Shown: piece after piece, positions 1-5,994 of the stretch
Layout of the letters: the number at the start of each line of letters is the position of its first letter
How positions within the stretch are numbered: position 1 is the first letter of the stretch
From: Frankiales bacterium
GTDB lineage: Bacteria > Actinomycetota > Actinomycetes > Mycobacteriales > SCTD01
Reading direction: 5' to 3'
Length of the DNA: 5,994 bases
NCBI GenBank assembly: GCA_025464915.1
Contig: JAODNF010000010.1
Span: 1 to 5,994 of the forward strand
The notes under the pieces: generated by a model
The model's input: the letters and a program-made list of their open reading frames with translations, nothing else
What the model was told of the DNA's origin: nothing
Databases searched by the model: none
Translations under genes and position numbers: made by a program

Positions 1-2
1 GC

Positions 3-74
3 TTCGGCAAGGGCAACTTCAAGGCCCTGTTCGAGGCGATCGAGCGCGAGCAGGAGCGCCGGGGGAACTTGTGA
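3..74 (+). CDS. hpd: 4-hydroxyphenylpyruvate dioxygenase, C-terminal end (partial)
   Basis: Only the last 23 codons and the TGA stop (72-74) are in the window; the gene starts upstream. The visible tail reads FGKGNFKALFEAIEREQERR followed by GNL. From memory this matches the C-terminal helix of bacterial 4-hydroxyphenylpyruvate dioxygenase, where an FG-GNFKALFEAIE-EQ-RRGNL ending is typical. That cytosolic Fe(II) enzyme converts 4-hydroxyphenylpyruvate to homogentisate, the substrate of the next gene. The context supports the call strongly: homogentisate dioxygenase follows 32 bases downstream on the same strand. The catalytic iron ligands are outside the window and cannot be checked. The stop codon is overlapped by a GTG (71-73) that opens a 10-codon mini-ORF. 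Confidence 0.88.
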   Translation, partial: FGKGNFKALFEAIEREQERRGNL

Positions 75-103
75 CCCCGCCCTCGATCTGGGGCAACCTG
101 TAG
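71..103 (+). other. 10-codon mini-ORF bridging hpd and hmgA
   Basis: A GTG at 71-73 overlaps the hpd stop in a GTGA arrangement and opens a frame of ten codons (VTPPSIWGNL) ending in TAG at 101-103. One codon (GCC) separates this stop from the hmgA ATG at 107, and the mini-ORF is in the same frame as hmgA. The hmgA start has no convincing Shine-Dalgarno sequence, so a ribosome finishing hpd could reinitiate here and then at hmgA. This is inference: a frame this short can arise by chance, and no family match is claimed. Confidence 0.25.
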
Positions 104-106
104 GCC

Positions 107-1261
107 ATGCCCTACTACCGGAGCGTCGGCGAGGTCCCGAACAAGCGGCACGACCAGTTCCGCCAGCCCGACGGGCGGCTGTACGCCGAGGAGCTGATGG
201 GTGAGGAGGGCTTCTCCTCCGACAGCGCCCTGCTCTACCACCGGGAGCTGCCGACCCGGATCGTCAACGCGGTGTCGGCCGGCGACGACAGCGCCCCCCT
301 CGAGGCGCCCGAGGTGCTGCTCCCCCGGCACCTGCTGACGCACAAGCTGCCGACCGGCGACGACCTGGTCACCGGGCGCAGCGTGCTGATGGGCAACGGC
401 AACGTCCGGATCTCCTACGCCGCCGCAACCTCGGACAGCGCGCTCTACCGCGACTCCGACGGCGACCTGCTCGTCTACGTCGAGTCCGGCACGGGCGTGC
501 TCGAGTCGGTCTTCGGCGCACTGGCGATCGGACCGGGCGACTACGTCGTGGTCCCGACGGGCACGACGCACCGCTGGGTCGTCACCGAGGGACCGCTGCG
601 GACGCTGGTCGTCGAGGCCCGCGGGCACGTCACGATCCCGAAGCAGTACCTCGGCAAGCACGGCCAGGTGCTCGAGGCCTCGCCCTACTGCGAGCGTGAC
701 TTCCGGATGCCATCCGAGCCGCTGCTGGTCGACGGTGGCGAGACGGACGTGCTGGTACGACGACGGGGCCGCCTCACGACGTACACCTATGCGTCGCACC
801 CCTTCGACGTGGTCGGGTGGGACGGGTGCCTCTACCCCTACGCGCTGTCCATCCACGACTTCGAGCCCATTACGGGACGGCTGCACCAGCCGCCGCCGGT
901 GCACCAGACGTTCGCGGGTCCCGGCTTCGTCATCTGCTCGTTCGTGCCGCGCCTGCTCGACTACCACCCCGAGGCCGTCCCGGTGCCCTACAACCACAGC
1001 AACGTCGACAGCGACGAGGTCCTCTTCTACTGCGGCGGCGACTTCACCTCGCGCGCCGGCAGCGGCATCGGTCAGGGCTCGATCTCCTTGCACCCGGGCG
1101 GATTCGTCCACGGCCCGCAGCCCGGCTCCGTGGAGAGGGCCCTCGGCAAGGCGGCGACGGACGAGCTCGCGGTCATGGTCGACACCTTCGCCCCGCTCGA
1201 CCTCGCCCCGGCGGCGTACGAGGTCGAGGACCCCGGCTACCCCTGGACCTGGGCCCGCTAG
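107..1261 (+). CDS. hmgA: homogentisate 1,2-dioxygenase
   Basis: This 384-residue cytosolic non-haem Fe(II) dioxygenase opens the ring of homogentisate to give maleylacetoacetate in tyrosine/phenylalanine degradation. The N-terminus (YYRSVGEVPNKRHDQFR) is typical of the bacterial family, and the fold is a bicupin. An N-terminal cupin half includes the GPGDYVVVPTGTTHRW stretch (142-157). The C-terminal catalytic half has FDVVGWDG (233-240), H260 as the possible counterpart of the human catalytic His, PYNHSNVDSDE (294-304) and HPGGFVHGPQPG (329-340). By analogy with the human enzyme, H297, E304 and H335 are the likely iron ligands. It is shorter than the human protein (about 445 residues), as expected for the compact bacterial form. 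The start is bounded by an in-frame TAG at 101-103, so the gene cannot extend upstream. Its stop TAG shares its G with the GTG start of the next gene, implying translational coupling. Confidence 0.95.
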   Translation: MPYYRSVGEVPNKRHDQFRQPDGRLYAEELMGEEGFSSDSALLYHRELPTRIVNAVSAGDDSAPLEAPEVLLPRHLLTHKLPTGDDLVTGRSVLMGNGNVRISYAAATSDSALYRDSDGDLLVYVESGTGVLESVFGALAIGPGDYVVVPTGTTHRWVVTEGPLRTLVVEARGHVTIPKQYLGKHGQVLEASPYCERDFRMPSEPLLVDGGETDVLVRRRGRLTTYTYASHPFDVVGWDGCLYPYALSIHDFEPITGRLHQPPPVHQTFAGPGFVICSFVPRLLDYHPEAVPVPYNHSNVDSDEVLFYCGGDFTSRAGSGIGQGSISLHPGGFVHGPQPGSVERALGKAATDELAVMVDTFAPLDLAPAAYEVEDPGYPWTWAR

Positions 1262-1911
1262 TGAAGCTGCTCGAGGGGCTGGTCGACGACGCCGGCCTCT
1301 TCCCTCCCACGTCCCTGCCCATGGCCGATGCGCTGGCCCGCCACCGATCGGTGCACCACCCGATGCTGACCGGTCGCTTCCTCGTCCCCGGCGACCGGCT
1401 GGCCGAGCTCTCGGACGCGCTCGACGGCCCGATCGACGTGCACGTCATCGGGCCGGGTACGACGTCGGACGACCGGATCCGGGTGCTCGCCCGGGAAGGA
1501 CGCGAGCCGGGTGAGATGCCCTGCTACGTCGAGGGAGACGACCCCGGGTCCTGCTACGGCAAGGTCCGCTGCACCGGCATCAGCGACGCTGACCTCGCTC
1601 GCTTCATCGAGGTGGCGGCACGCGAGTCCCGTCCCTTCAAGGCGACCGCCGGCCTGCACCGGGCGGTGCGCGGCTGGGACGGCGAGGGCTTCCACGGCTA
1701 CCTCAACGTGCTGGTCGCCACCGCCTTCGCGATCAGCGGCGGCAAGGCACTGGGCGCCATCCAGGAGAGCGACCCGCACGTGCTCGTGGAGGAGGTGCGG
1801 CGCCTCTCGGACGATCAGGTCACCGCCCTCCGGTGGCTGCTGCACTCCTACGGCTCGTGCGACACCACGCAGCCCTACCTCGACGCCCAGGAGCTCGGCC
1901 TTGATGTTTGA
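1261..1911 (+). CDS. uncharacterised protein of the tyrosine catabolic operon (LFPP/FKATAGLH family)
   Basis: This 216-residue protein has no function I can name. The GTG start at 1261 overlaps the hmgA TAG by one base. It is preferred over ATG 1321 because the stretch between them encodes VDDAGLFPP (8-16), which I recall as the conserved opening of a hypothetical bacterial family. Other motifs that fit that memory are GKVRCTG (100-106), PFKATAGLH (125-133), FHGYLNVLVA (144-153) and SYGSCDTTQPYLD (196-208). K127, H133, H145 and C200 are candidate functional residues. Cysteines occur at 88, 98, 104 and 200. There is no signal peptide or membrane segment, so it should be cytosolic. It lies between homogentisate dioxygenase and fumarylacetoacetase and overlaps both, so co-translation with the pathway is likely. 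The missing maleylacetoacetate isomerase step is a natural but unproven guess for its job. It shows no recognisable glutathione-transferase signature of the classical isomerase. Confidence 0.85.
   Translation: MKLLEGLVDDAGLFPPTSLPMADALARHRSVHHPMLTGRFLVPGDRLAELSDALDGPIDVHVIGPGTTSDDRIRVLAREGREPGEMPCYVEGDDPGSCYGKVRCTGISDADLARFIEVAARESRPFKATAGLHRAVRGWDGEGFHGYLNVLVATAFAISGGKALGAIQESDPHVLVEEVRRLSDDQVTALRWLLHSYGSCDTTQPYLDAQELGLDV
1889..1893 (+). promoter_or_regulatory. ribosome binding site of fahA
   Basis: AGGAG lies inside the end of the preceding gene, 10 bases before the ATG at 1904. It is the only clear Shine-Dalgarno match at the internal starts of this operon and supports ATG 1904 as the fahA start, rather than one of the upstream in-frame codons that lie within the previous gene. 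Confidence 0.6.
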
Positions 1912-2968
1912 CCGCACCACCCTCCCCTACGGGGTCTTCAGCAAGGCCGGGGGACCGAAGCGGATCGGCGTCGCCGTGGAGGACGGCGTCCTCGACCTCG
2001 CCGCCAACCTCGGCAGCAGGTTCGCCGAGGGGTCGCTCAACGCCTTCATGGCGGAGGGGCCTGCCTCGTGGGCGGAGGTGCGGTCACGGGTCACGGAGCT
2101 CGCGCAGACAGCCGACCTCGTGCGGGACGTCGAGCTGCACCTTCCGTTCGAGGTCGCGGACTACGTCGACTTCTACGCCAGCGAGCAGCACGCGACCAAC
2201 CTCGGGAAGATGTTCCGCCCTGACGGTGAGGCACTGCTGCCCAACTGGAAGCACCTGCCCGTCGGCTACCACGGCCGCGCCGGCACGGTCGTCGTCAGCG
2301 GCACCGACATCGTGCGACCGAGCGGTCTGACACTGCCCGGGCCGTCGTACCGGCCCTCGGCCAAGCTGGATGTCGAGGTGGAGCTCGGCTTCGTCGTCGG
2401 GGTCGGCTCCGAGCTCGGGAAGCCTTGCCGGACAGGCGATTTCGCCGATCACGTCTTCGGCGTCGTGATCCTGAACGACTGGTCGGCTCGCGACATCCAG
2501 AGCTACGAGTACGTCCCGCTCGGACCCTTCCTCGGCAAGAGCTTCGCGACCAGCATCAGCCCCTGGGTCGTGCCCCTCGCCGCCCTCGACCGGGTGCCCG
2601 CGCCGGCGCAGGACCCGGAGCCCGCCGCGTACCTCCAGGTCGACGGCGACTGGGCGATCGACCTCACCCTCGAGCTGTCGAGGAACGGCGAGGTCGTGAG
2701 CCGGCCGCCGTTCGCAGGGATGTACTGGACGGGGCCGCAGATGCTCGCCCACCTGACGGCCAGCGGTGCGTCGCTGCGCACCGGCGACCTGTTCGCCAGC
2801 GGGACCGTGAGCGGAGACGAGGTCGACCAGCGCGGGTCGTTCATCGAGCTGACCTGGAACACCTCGTTCCTGGACGACGGTGACGTCGTGACGATCAGCG
2901 CGACCACCGCCAGCGGCCGCTACCTCGGCGAGGTCAGCGGGCGCGTGGCGGCTGCTTCCCGTAGCTGA
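1904..2968 (+). CDS. fahA: fumarylacetoacetase (fumarylacetoacetate hydrolase)
   Basis: This 354-residue cytosolic enzyme hydrolyses fumarylacetoacetate to fumarate and acetoacetate, the last step of the homogentisate route. A short N-terminal domain (1-80) precedes the FAH catalytic domain. Compared with mouse FAH, the active-site residues are all visible: D89 in VDFYASEQH, H96, R105 in GKMFRP, Y122 in PVGYHGR, E158 and E160 in LDVEVE, D192 in NDWSARDIQ, R196, Q199, K212 in LGPFLGKSF and E315 in GSFIELTW. D89, E158, E160 and D192 should bind the divalent metal. The protein is shorter than the mouse and human enzyme (about 419 residues), mainly through a reduced N-terminal domain. Its ATG overlaps the preceding gene by 8 bases and follows an AGGAG. 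The open frame runs further upstream, but that part is a shadow of the previous gene. It is the last gene of the operon. Confidence 0.96.
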   Translation: MFDRTTLPYGVFSKAGGPKRIGVAVEDGVLDLAANLGSRFAEGSLNAFMAEGPASWAEVRSRVTELAQTADLVRDVELHLPFEVADYVDFYASEQHATNLGKMFRPDGEALLPNWKHLPVGYHGRAGTVVVSGTDIVRPSGLTLPGPSYRPSAKLDVEVELGFVVGVGSELGKPCRTGDFADHVFGVVILNDWSARDIQSYEYVPLGPFLGKSFATSISPWVVPLAALDRVPAPAQDPEPAAYLQVDGDWAIDLTLELSRNGEVVSRPPFAGMYWTGPQMLAHLTASGASLRTGDLFASGTVSGDEVDQRGSFIELTWNTSFLDDGDVVTISATTASGRYLGEVSGRVAAASRS

Positions 2969-3106
2969 AGACGGCGTCCGTCCGGGCCTCGTCGAACACG
3001 CCGGGCGGCCGCGCTGGACGGCCGCGTCGGGCGGGAACTCCACGCGACGAGCCTGCCGACTTGCGCGGGCACGCGTCGCCGCCCACCCACAGGCGAGCAC
3101 TTCGGG
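2969..3106. other. convergent intergenic region
   Basis: This 138-base gap separates the 3' ends of fahA and the minus-strand oxidoreductase. It holds one clear hairpin (3005-3025) and no gene I can support. Open minus-strand frames cross it, but they continue antisense through the flanking genes and have no start of their own here. Confidence 0.7.
3005..3025. terminator. possible bidirectional hairpin terminator
   Basis: A perfect 7-bp stem (GCGGCCG pairing with CGGCCGC) encloses a 7-base loop in the convergent gap, 36 bases after the fahA stop and 81 bases after the oxidoreductase stop. No T-tract follows on either strand. U-less GC-rich hairpins of this kind are commonly proposed as terminators in actinobacteria, but in such GC-rich sequence a 7-bp palindrome can also occur by chance. 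Confidence 0.35.
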
Positions 3107-5994
3107 CTAGAGGCCGAGAGCGGCGAGGGTCTCCTTGTAGCGCTCCACGTTGCCGAGCTTGATGTCCTCGAAGCCGCGGACGATCTCCGAGGCACCAGCG
3201 GCCGTCACGGCCGTCACGTAGGACTCGGCCGTCAGCGAGGCCGACAGCTTCTCGACGAGAGCGGTGTGGGACTCGATGAGCGCCCGCTCGACCCGACGGA
3301 CGTGAGCCCGGCCGAACGGGTCGAGCGCCGTGCCGCGGAGCTTCTTCGAGGCAGCCATCGTCTTGAGCATCGGCCGGGACCAGGCGCCCAGCTTGAGCTT
3401 GCGGTCCATGCCCATCGAGCGGAGCGCCGGCGGGTGCAGGTTGTACGTCACCTTCGTCGCGCCCGGCACCTGCTGCTGCACCTCCGCGAGGAGCTCCTTG
3501 CGGGTGAGCAGCCGCGCGACCTCGTACTCGTCCTTGTACGCCATCACGTGCGCGACCCCGCGGGCGACCGCCTGCGAGTAGTCGGTCGCGACCATGACGG
3601 CGCGCTCGGCGGCCCAGGCCCGCTCGACGACGTCGAGGTACTGCCGCACGGCGCGAGGGCCGGAGTGGTCGAGCAGCAGCTGCGCCCGAACCGACGCGAG
3701 GCGGCGGGTCTCGCCCTCGAGCGGCGAGGCACCGAGGTCGTACACGCGCGGCGCGACAGTCGTGGCCGTGGATGTCGCCGCGGCGAACGCGGCGGCGTCG
3801 GCGACCGCGACCCGACCCCAGCGGAAGGCCGCGACGTTGGCCTTGACGGCCACGCCGTTGAGGTCGATCGCCTCCTCGATGGCCTGCGCCGGGAAGGGCA
3901 GCACACCGAGCTGGAAGGCGGCACCGACGAGCAGCAGGTTGGCCGGCGCCGTCGAGCCGAACAGCGCCTCCGAGGCCGCCAGGGCGTCGATCTCGAAGAC
4001 CTTCACGACGGCGTCGCGGATCTTGCGGACCTGGCCTGGCACGTCGGTCTTGGGCGCCTGGGCGTCCGCGACCTGCGTGCCGGTCGGCGTCTCGGACGTG
4101 GAGACGACGGCGATCGTGAACTCGGGCGAGCAGACGGCCAGGTTCTTCGGGTCCGCCATGACGAGCGCGTCGAAGCCGAGGATGACGTCGGCGGTCGCGT
4201 GGCCGACGCGGTTGGCCGGGCCCTTGTCGCCGCAGCGCAGGTGGCTGGTGACGGGACCGGCCTTCTGCGACAGGCCCACCTGGTCGAGACCGGACAGCCC
4301 GGTGGTGTCGAGGTCGTGGCGCAGCGCCGCGGTCGCGAGCAGCTGGTTGACCGTGACGATGCCGGTGCCGCCGATGCCGGCGAGGAACACGTCCGCGGAC
4401 GCGGGTAGGACGGGGTCCATGACGGACGGCGCCTCGGGCGTCGCCCTGCGGGCCGGCTTGTTGTCCTTCGACGTCACGGCCTGGACCGTCAGGAACGACG
4501 GGCAGTCGCCCTTGAGGCACGAGTAGTCGGTGTTGCAGGACGTCTGGTCGATCCGGGTCTTGCGACCGAGCTCGGTCTCGACCGGCTGCACCGAGAGGCA
4601 GTTGGACTTCTGGCCGCAGTCGCCGCAGCCCTCGCAGGTCGCCTCGTCGATGATGACGCGGGTCGAGCGGACCTCCTGCTTCCCGCGCTTGCGGAGCCGG
4701 CGGGCCTCGTTGGCGCACTGCTGGTCGTAGATGAGGATGGTCGTTCCGGGGACGAGCCGGAGCTCCTTCTGCACCTCGTCCATGTCGTCGCGGTGCCGGA
4801 CGGTGACGCCCGGGGCGAAGGCGGAGCGACGGTGCTTGCGGGGCTCGTCCGTGACGACGACGATCCTCGCCACGCCCTCGGCGTGCAGCTTGTGCGTCAG
4901 CTTCTCGACCGACAGCCCGCCCTCGGCGTGCTGCGCGCCGGTCATCGCCACGACCGAGTTGTAGAGGATCTTGTAGGTGATGTTGACGCCGGCCGCGACG
5001 CAGAACTGCACCGCCAGCTGAGCCGAGTGCGCGAAGGTGCCGTCACCGACGTTCTGGAAGATGTGGTTCACGTCGGTGAACAGGTGCTGGCCGATCCACT
5101 GCGTGCCCTCGCCGCCCATCTGAGTCAGGCCCAGGACGGACTGGTCGGGCCGCTCGGTCAGCGTGACCATGGTGTGGCAGCCGATGCCGCCGCTCGCCAA
5201 AGACCCGGAAGGCACCGGGGTCGAGGTGTTGTGCGGGCAGCCCGAGCAGAAGTACGGCACCCGCTTCACCGGCGAGATCGACAGCTGCATGCGCGGGCCG
5301 TGGCGGCGCGGTGCGAGCTGCACGCGGCCCTCGAGCAGGGCGCGGAAGGGGCCGTCGAGGCGGTCGGCCGAGACCTGACCGTCGGCGGGCACGAGCAGGC
5401 GGCCGTCCGCCCCCTTCTTGCCCAGCACGGCGGGAGCGTTGCTGACGCCGTACAGGATCTCCTTGATCTGCGTCTCCAGGAACGCCGTCTTCTCCTCGAC
5501 GACGAGCAGCGTCTCGAGGCCCTCGGCGAACCGGCGCACCAGGCCCGCACCCAGCGGGTAGGGCATGCCGACGCGCATGACGCGGATGCCGGCGGCGCGC
5601 AGCTCGTCCTCGCCGAGACCGAGGTCGCGCAGCGCCTGCAGGGTGGCGTCGTAGGCGGTGCCCGTGCTGACGATGCCGAAGCGCGCGCCCGGGACGTCGA
5701 CGGTGATCTCGTCGAGCGGGTTCGCGGCGCCGAACGCCTCGACCGCCGCCCAGCGCGGACCGACGAGGTTCGCCTCGGCGACCGTCGACAGCCGCGGGTC
5801 CTTCATGAGCAGCTGCTCGTAGGTCCAGGGCTTGCCCTTCCACTCGATCTGCGGCACGACGATGTCGACTGCCTGGAAGTCCTTGTCGACGGTCCAGAGG
5901 CCGTCGGCGACGTCGGCGAGGACCTTGATGCCGACGAAGCAGCCGGACAGCCGCGACAGCGCGACGCCGTACATGCCGAAGGTGATCAGCTCCT
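3107..5994 (-). CDS. indolepyruvate ferredoxin oxidoreductase family protein, single-chain (N-terminus outside window)
   Basis: This TPP and iron-sulfur enzyme is of the type that oxidatively decarboxylates indolepyruvate and related arylpyruvates to aryl-acetyl-CoA, reducing ferredoxin. The visible 961 codons are open to the window edge; family members are near 1150-1200 residues, so about 200 N-terminal residues are missing. Counting from the first in-window Met (codon at 5974): FCSGCPHNTST at 242-252 is the IorA-type signature. GDGT (310-313) through YN at 338-339 is the TPP/Mg motif. An iron-sulfur region has Cys 447, 450, 453, 459, 480, 486 and 491. GIGGTGIVT (533-541) opens the POR gamma-type domain (about 526-735). 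The C-terminal part (about 750-955) corresponds to the alpha-helical domain (DUF6537) found in single-chain members. It is cytosolic and convergent with the tyrosine operon, so separately regulated; its promoter is outside the window. The exact arylpyruvate preference cannot be read from sequence. Confidence 0.92.
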   Translation of the reverse strand, partial: ELITFGMYGVALSRLSGCFVGIKVLADVADGLWTVDKDFQAVDIVVPQIEWKGKPWTYEQLLMKDPRLSTVAEANLVGPRWAAVEAFGAANPLDEITVDVPGARFGIVSTGTAYDATLQALRDLGLGEDELRAAGIRVMRVGMPYPLGAGLVRRFAEGLETLLVVEEKTAFLETQIKEILYGVSNAPAVLGKKGADGRLLVPADGQVSADRLDGPFRALLEGRVQLAPRRHGPRMQLSISPVKRVPYFCSGCPHNTSTPVPSGSLASGGIGCHTMVTLTERPDQSVLGLTQMGGEGTQWIGQHLFTDVNHIFQNVGDGTFAHSAQLAVQFCVAAGVNITYKILYNSVVAMTGAQHAEGGLSVEKLTHKLHAEGVARIVVVTDEPRKHRRSAFAPGVTVRHRDDMDEVQKELRLVPGTTILIYDQQCANEARRLRKRGKQEVRSTRVIIDEATCEGCGDCGQKSNCLSVQPVETELGRKTRIDQTSCNTDYSCLKGDCPSFLTVQAVTSKDNKPARRATPEAPSVMDPVLPASADVFLAGIGGTGIVTVNQLLATAALRHDLDTTGLSGLDQVGLSQKAGPVTSHLRCGDKGPANRVGHATADVILGFDALVMADPKNLAVCSPEFTIAVVSTSETPTGTQVADAQAPKTDVPGQVRKIRDAVVKVFEIDALAASEALFGSTAPANLLLVGAAFQLGVLPFPAQAIEEAIDLNGVAVKANVAAFRWGRVAVADAAAFAAATSTATTVAPRVYDLGASPLEGETRRLASVRAQLLLDHSGPRAVRQYLDVVERAWAAERAVMVATDYSQAVARGVAHVMAYKDEYEVARLLTRKELLAEVQQQVPGATKVTYNLHPPALRSMGMDRKLKLGAWSRPMLKTMAASKKLRGTALDPFGRAHVRRVERALIESHTALVEKLSASLTAESYVTAVTAAGASEIVRGFEDIKLGNVERYKETLAALGL

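Noticed and set aside
817..1260. Upstream extension of the open frame that contains the 216-residue protein
   Set aside because: This stretch lies wholly inside hmgA in another frame and reads as Arg/Pro/Ala-rich shadow text; real family-like sequence begins at the GTG at 1261.
1511..1903. Upstream extension of the fahA frame
   Set aside because: It overlaps the 216-residue protein gene and is low-complexity shadow sequence; ATG 1904 has an AGGAG and begins fumarylacetoacetase-like sequence.
3027..3060. Second potential stem (GTCGG with CCGAC) after the main hairpin
   Set aside because: Only 5 perfect pairs extended by mismatched ones across a long loop; too weak in GC-rich sequence to annotate.
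2084..3100. 338-codon minus-strand open frame antisense to fahA
   Set aside because: fahA on the plus strand carries all the expected catalytic residues; this frame has no motif and is explained by high GC.
3266..4408. 380-codon plus-strand open frame antisense to the oxidoreductase
   Set aside because: Composition is typical of GC-rich antisense shadow (Arg/Gly/Val/Asp-rich), with no recognisable domain, and the opposite strand holds a convincing enzyme.
2934..4718. 594-codon minus-strand open frame, alternative to the oxidoreductase frame
   Set aside because: It is rich in Arg, Pro and Gly with no motifs, and it runs antisense or out of frame to the clearly recognised oxidoreductase gene.

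Overview
The window is very GC-rich (roughly 70% by eye), with G or C at nearly every third codon position, and long spurious open frames in the shadow of each gene. Together with gene content, this points to a high-GC actinobacterium. A Nocardioides-like or Streptomyces-like relative is plausible, but I cannot fix the genus from sequence alone.

Layout. Positions 1-2968 (+ strand) hold a tightly packed catabolic operon: the 3' end of 4-hydroxyphenylpyruvate dioxygenase (hpd, to 74), homogentisate 1,2-dioxygenase (hmgA, 107-1261), an uncharacterised 216-residue protein (1261-1911), and fumarylacetoacetase (fahA, 1904-2968). The last three genes overlap by 1 and 8 bases. A 138-base convergent intergenic region (2969-3106) carries a GC-rich hairpin. 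From 3107 to the window end, the minus strand encodes a large single-chain indolepyruvate ferredoxin oxidoreductase-type enzyme whose N-terminus lies outside the window.

How the genes work together. The operon encodes the homogentisate route of tyrosine/phenylalanine degradation: 4-hydroxyphenylpyruvate -> homogentisate (Hpd) -> maleylacetoacetate (HmgA) -> [isomerisation] -> fumarylacetoacetate -> fumarate + acetoacetate (FahA). No recognisable maleylacetoacetate isomerase lies in the window. The gene between hmgA and fahA, where such a step would fit, is an uncharacterised family. The convergent enzyme also acts on arylpyruvates, oxidatively decarboxylating them to aryl-acetyl-CoA, so the locus may hold two alternative fates for the transamination products of aromatic amino acids.

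The most interesting points are the uncharacterised operon member, the 10-codon GTG mini-ORF bridging hpd and hmgA, and the arylpyruvate branch point. I saw no tRNA, rRNA, CRISPR array or mobile element. The window looks like chromosomal core/catabolic sequence rather than an accessory island.
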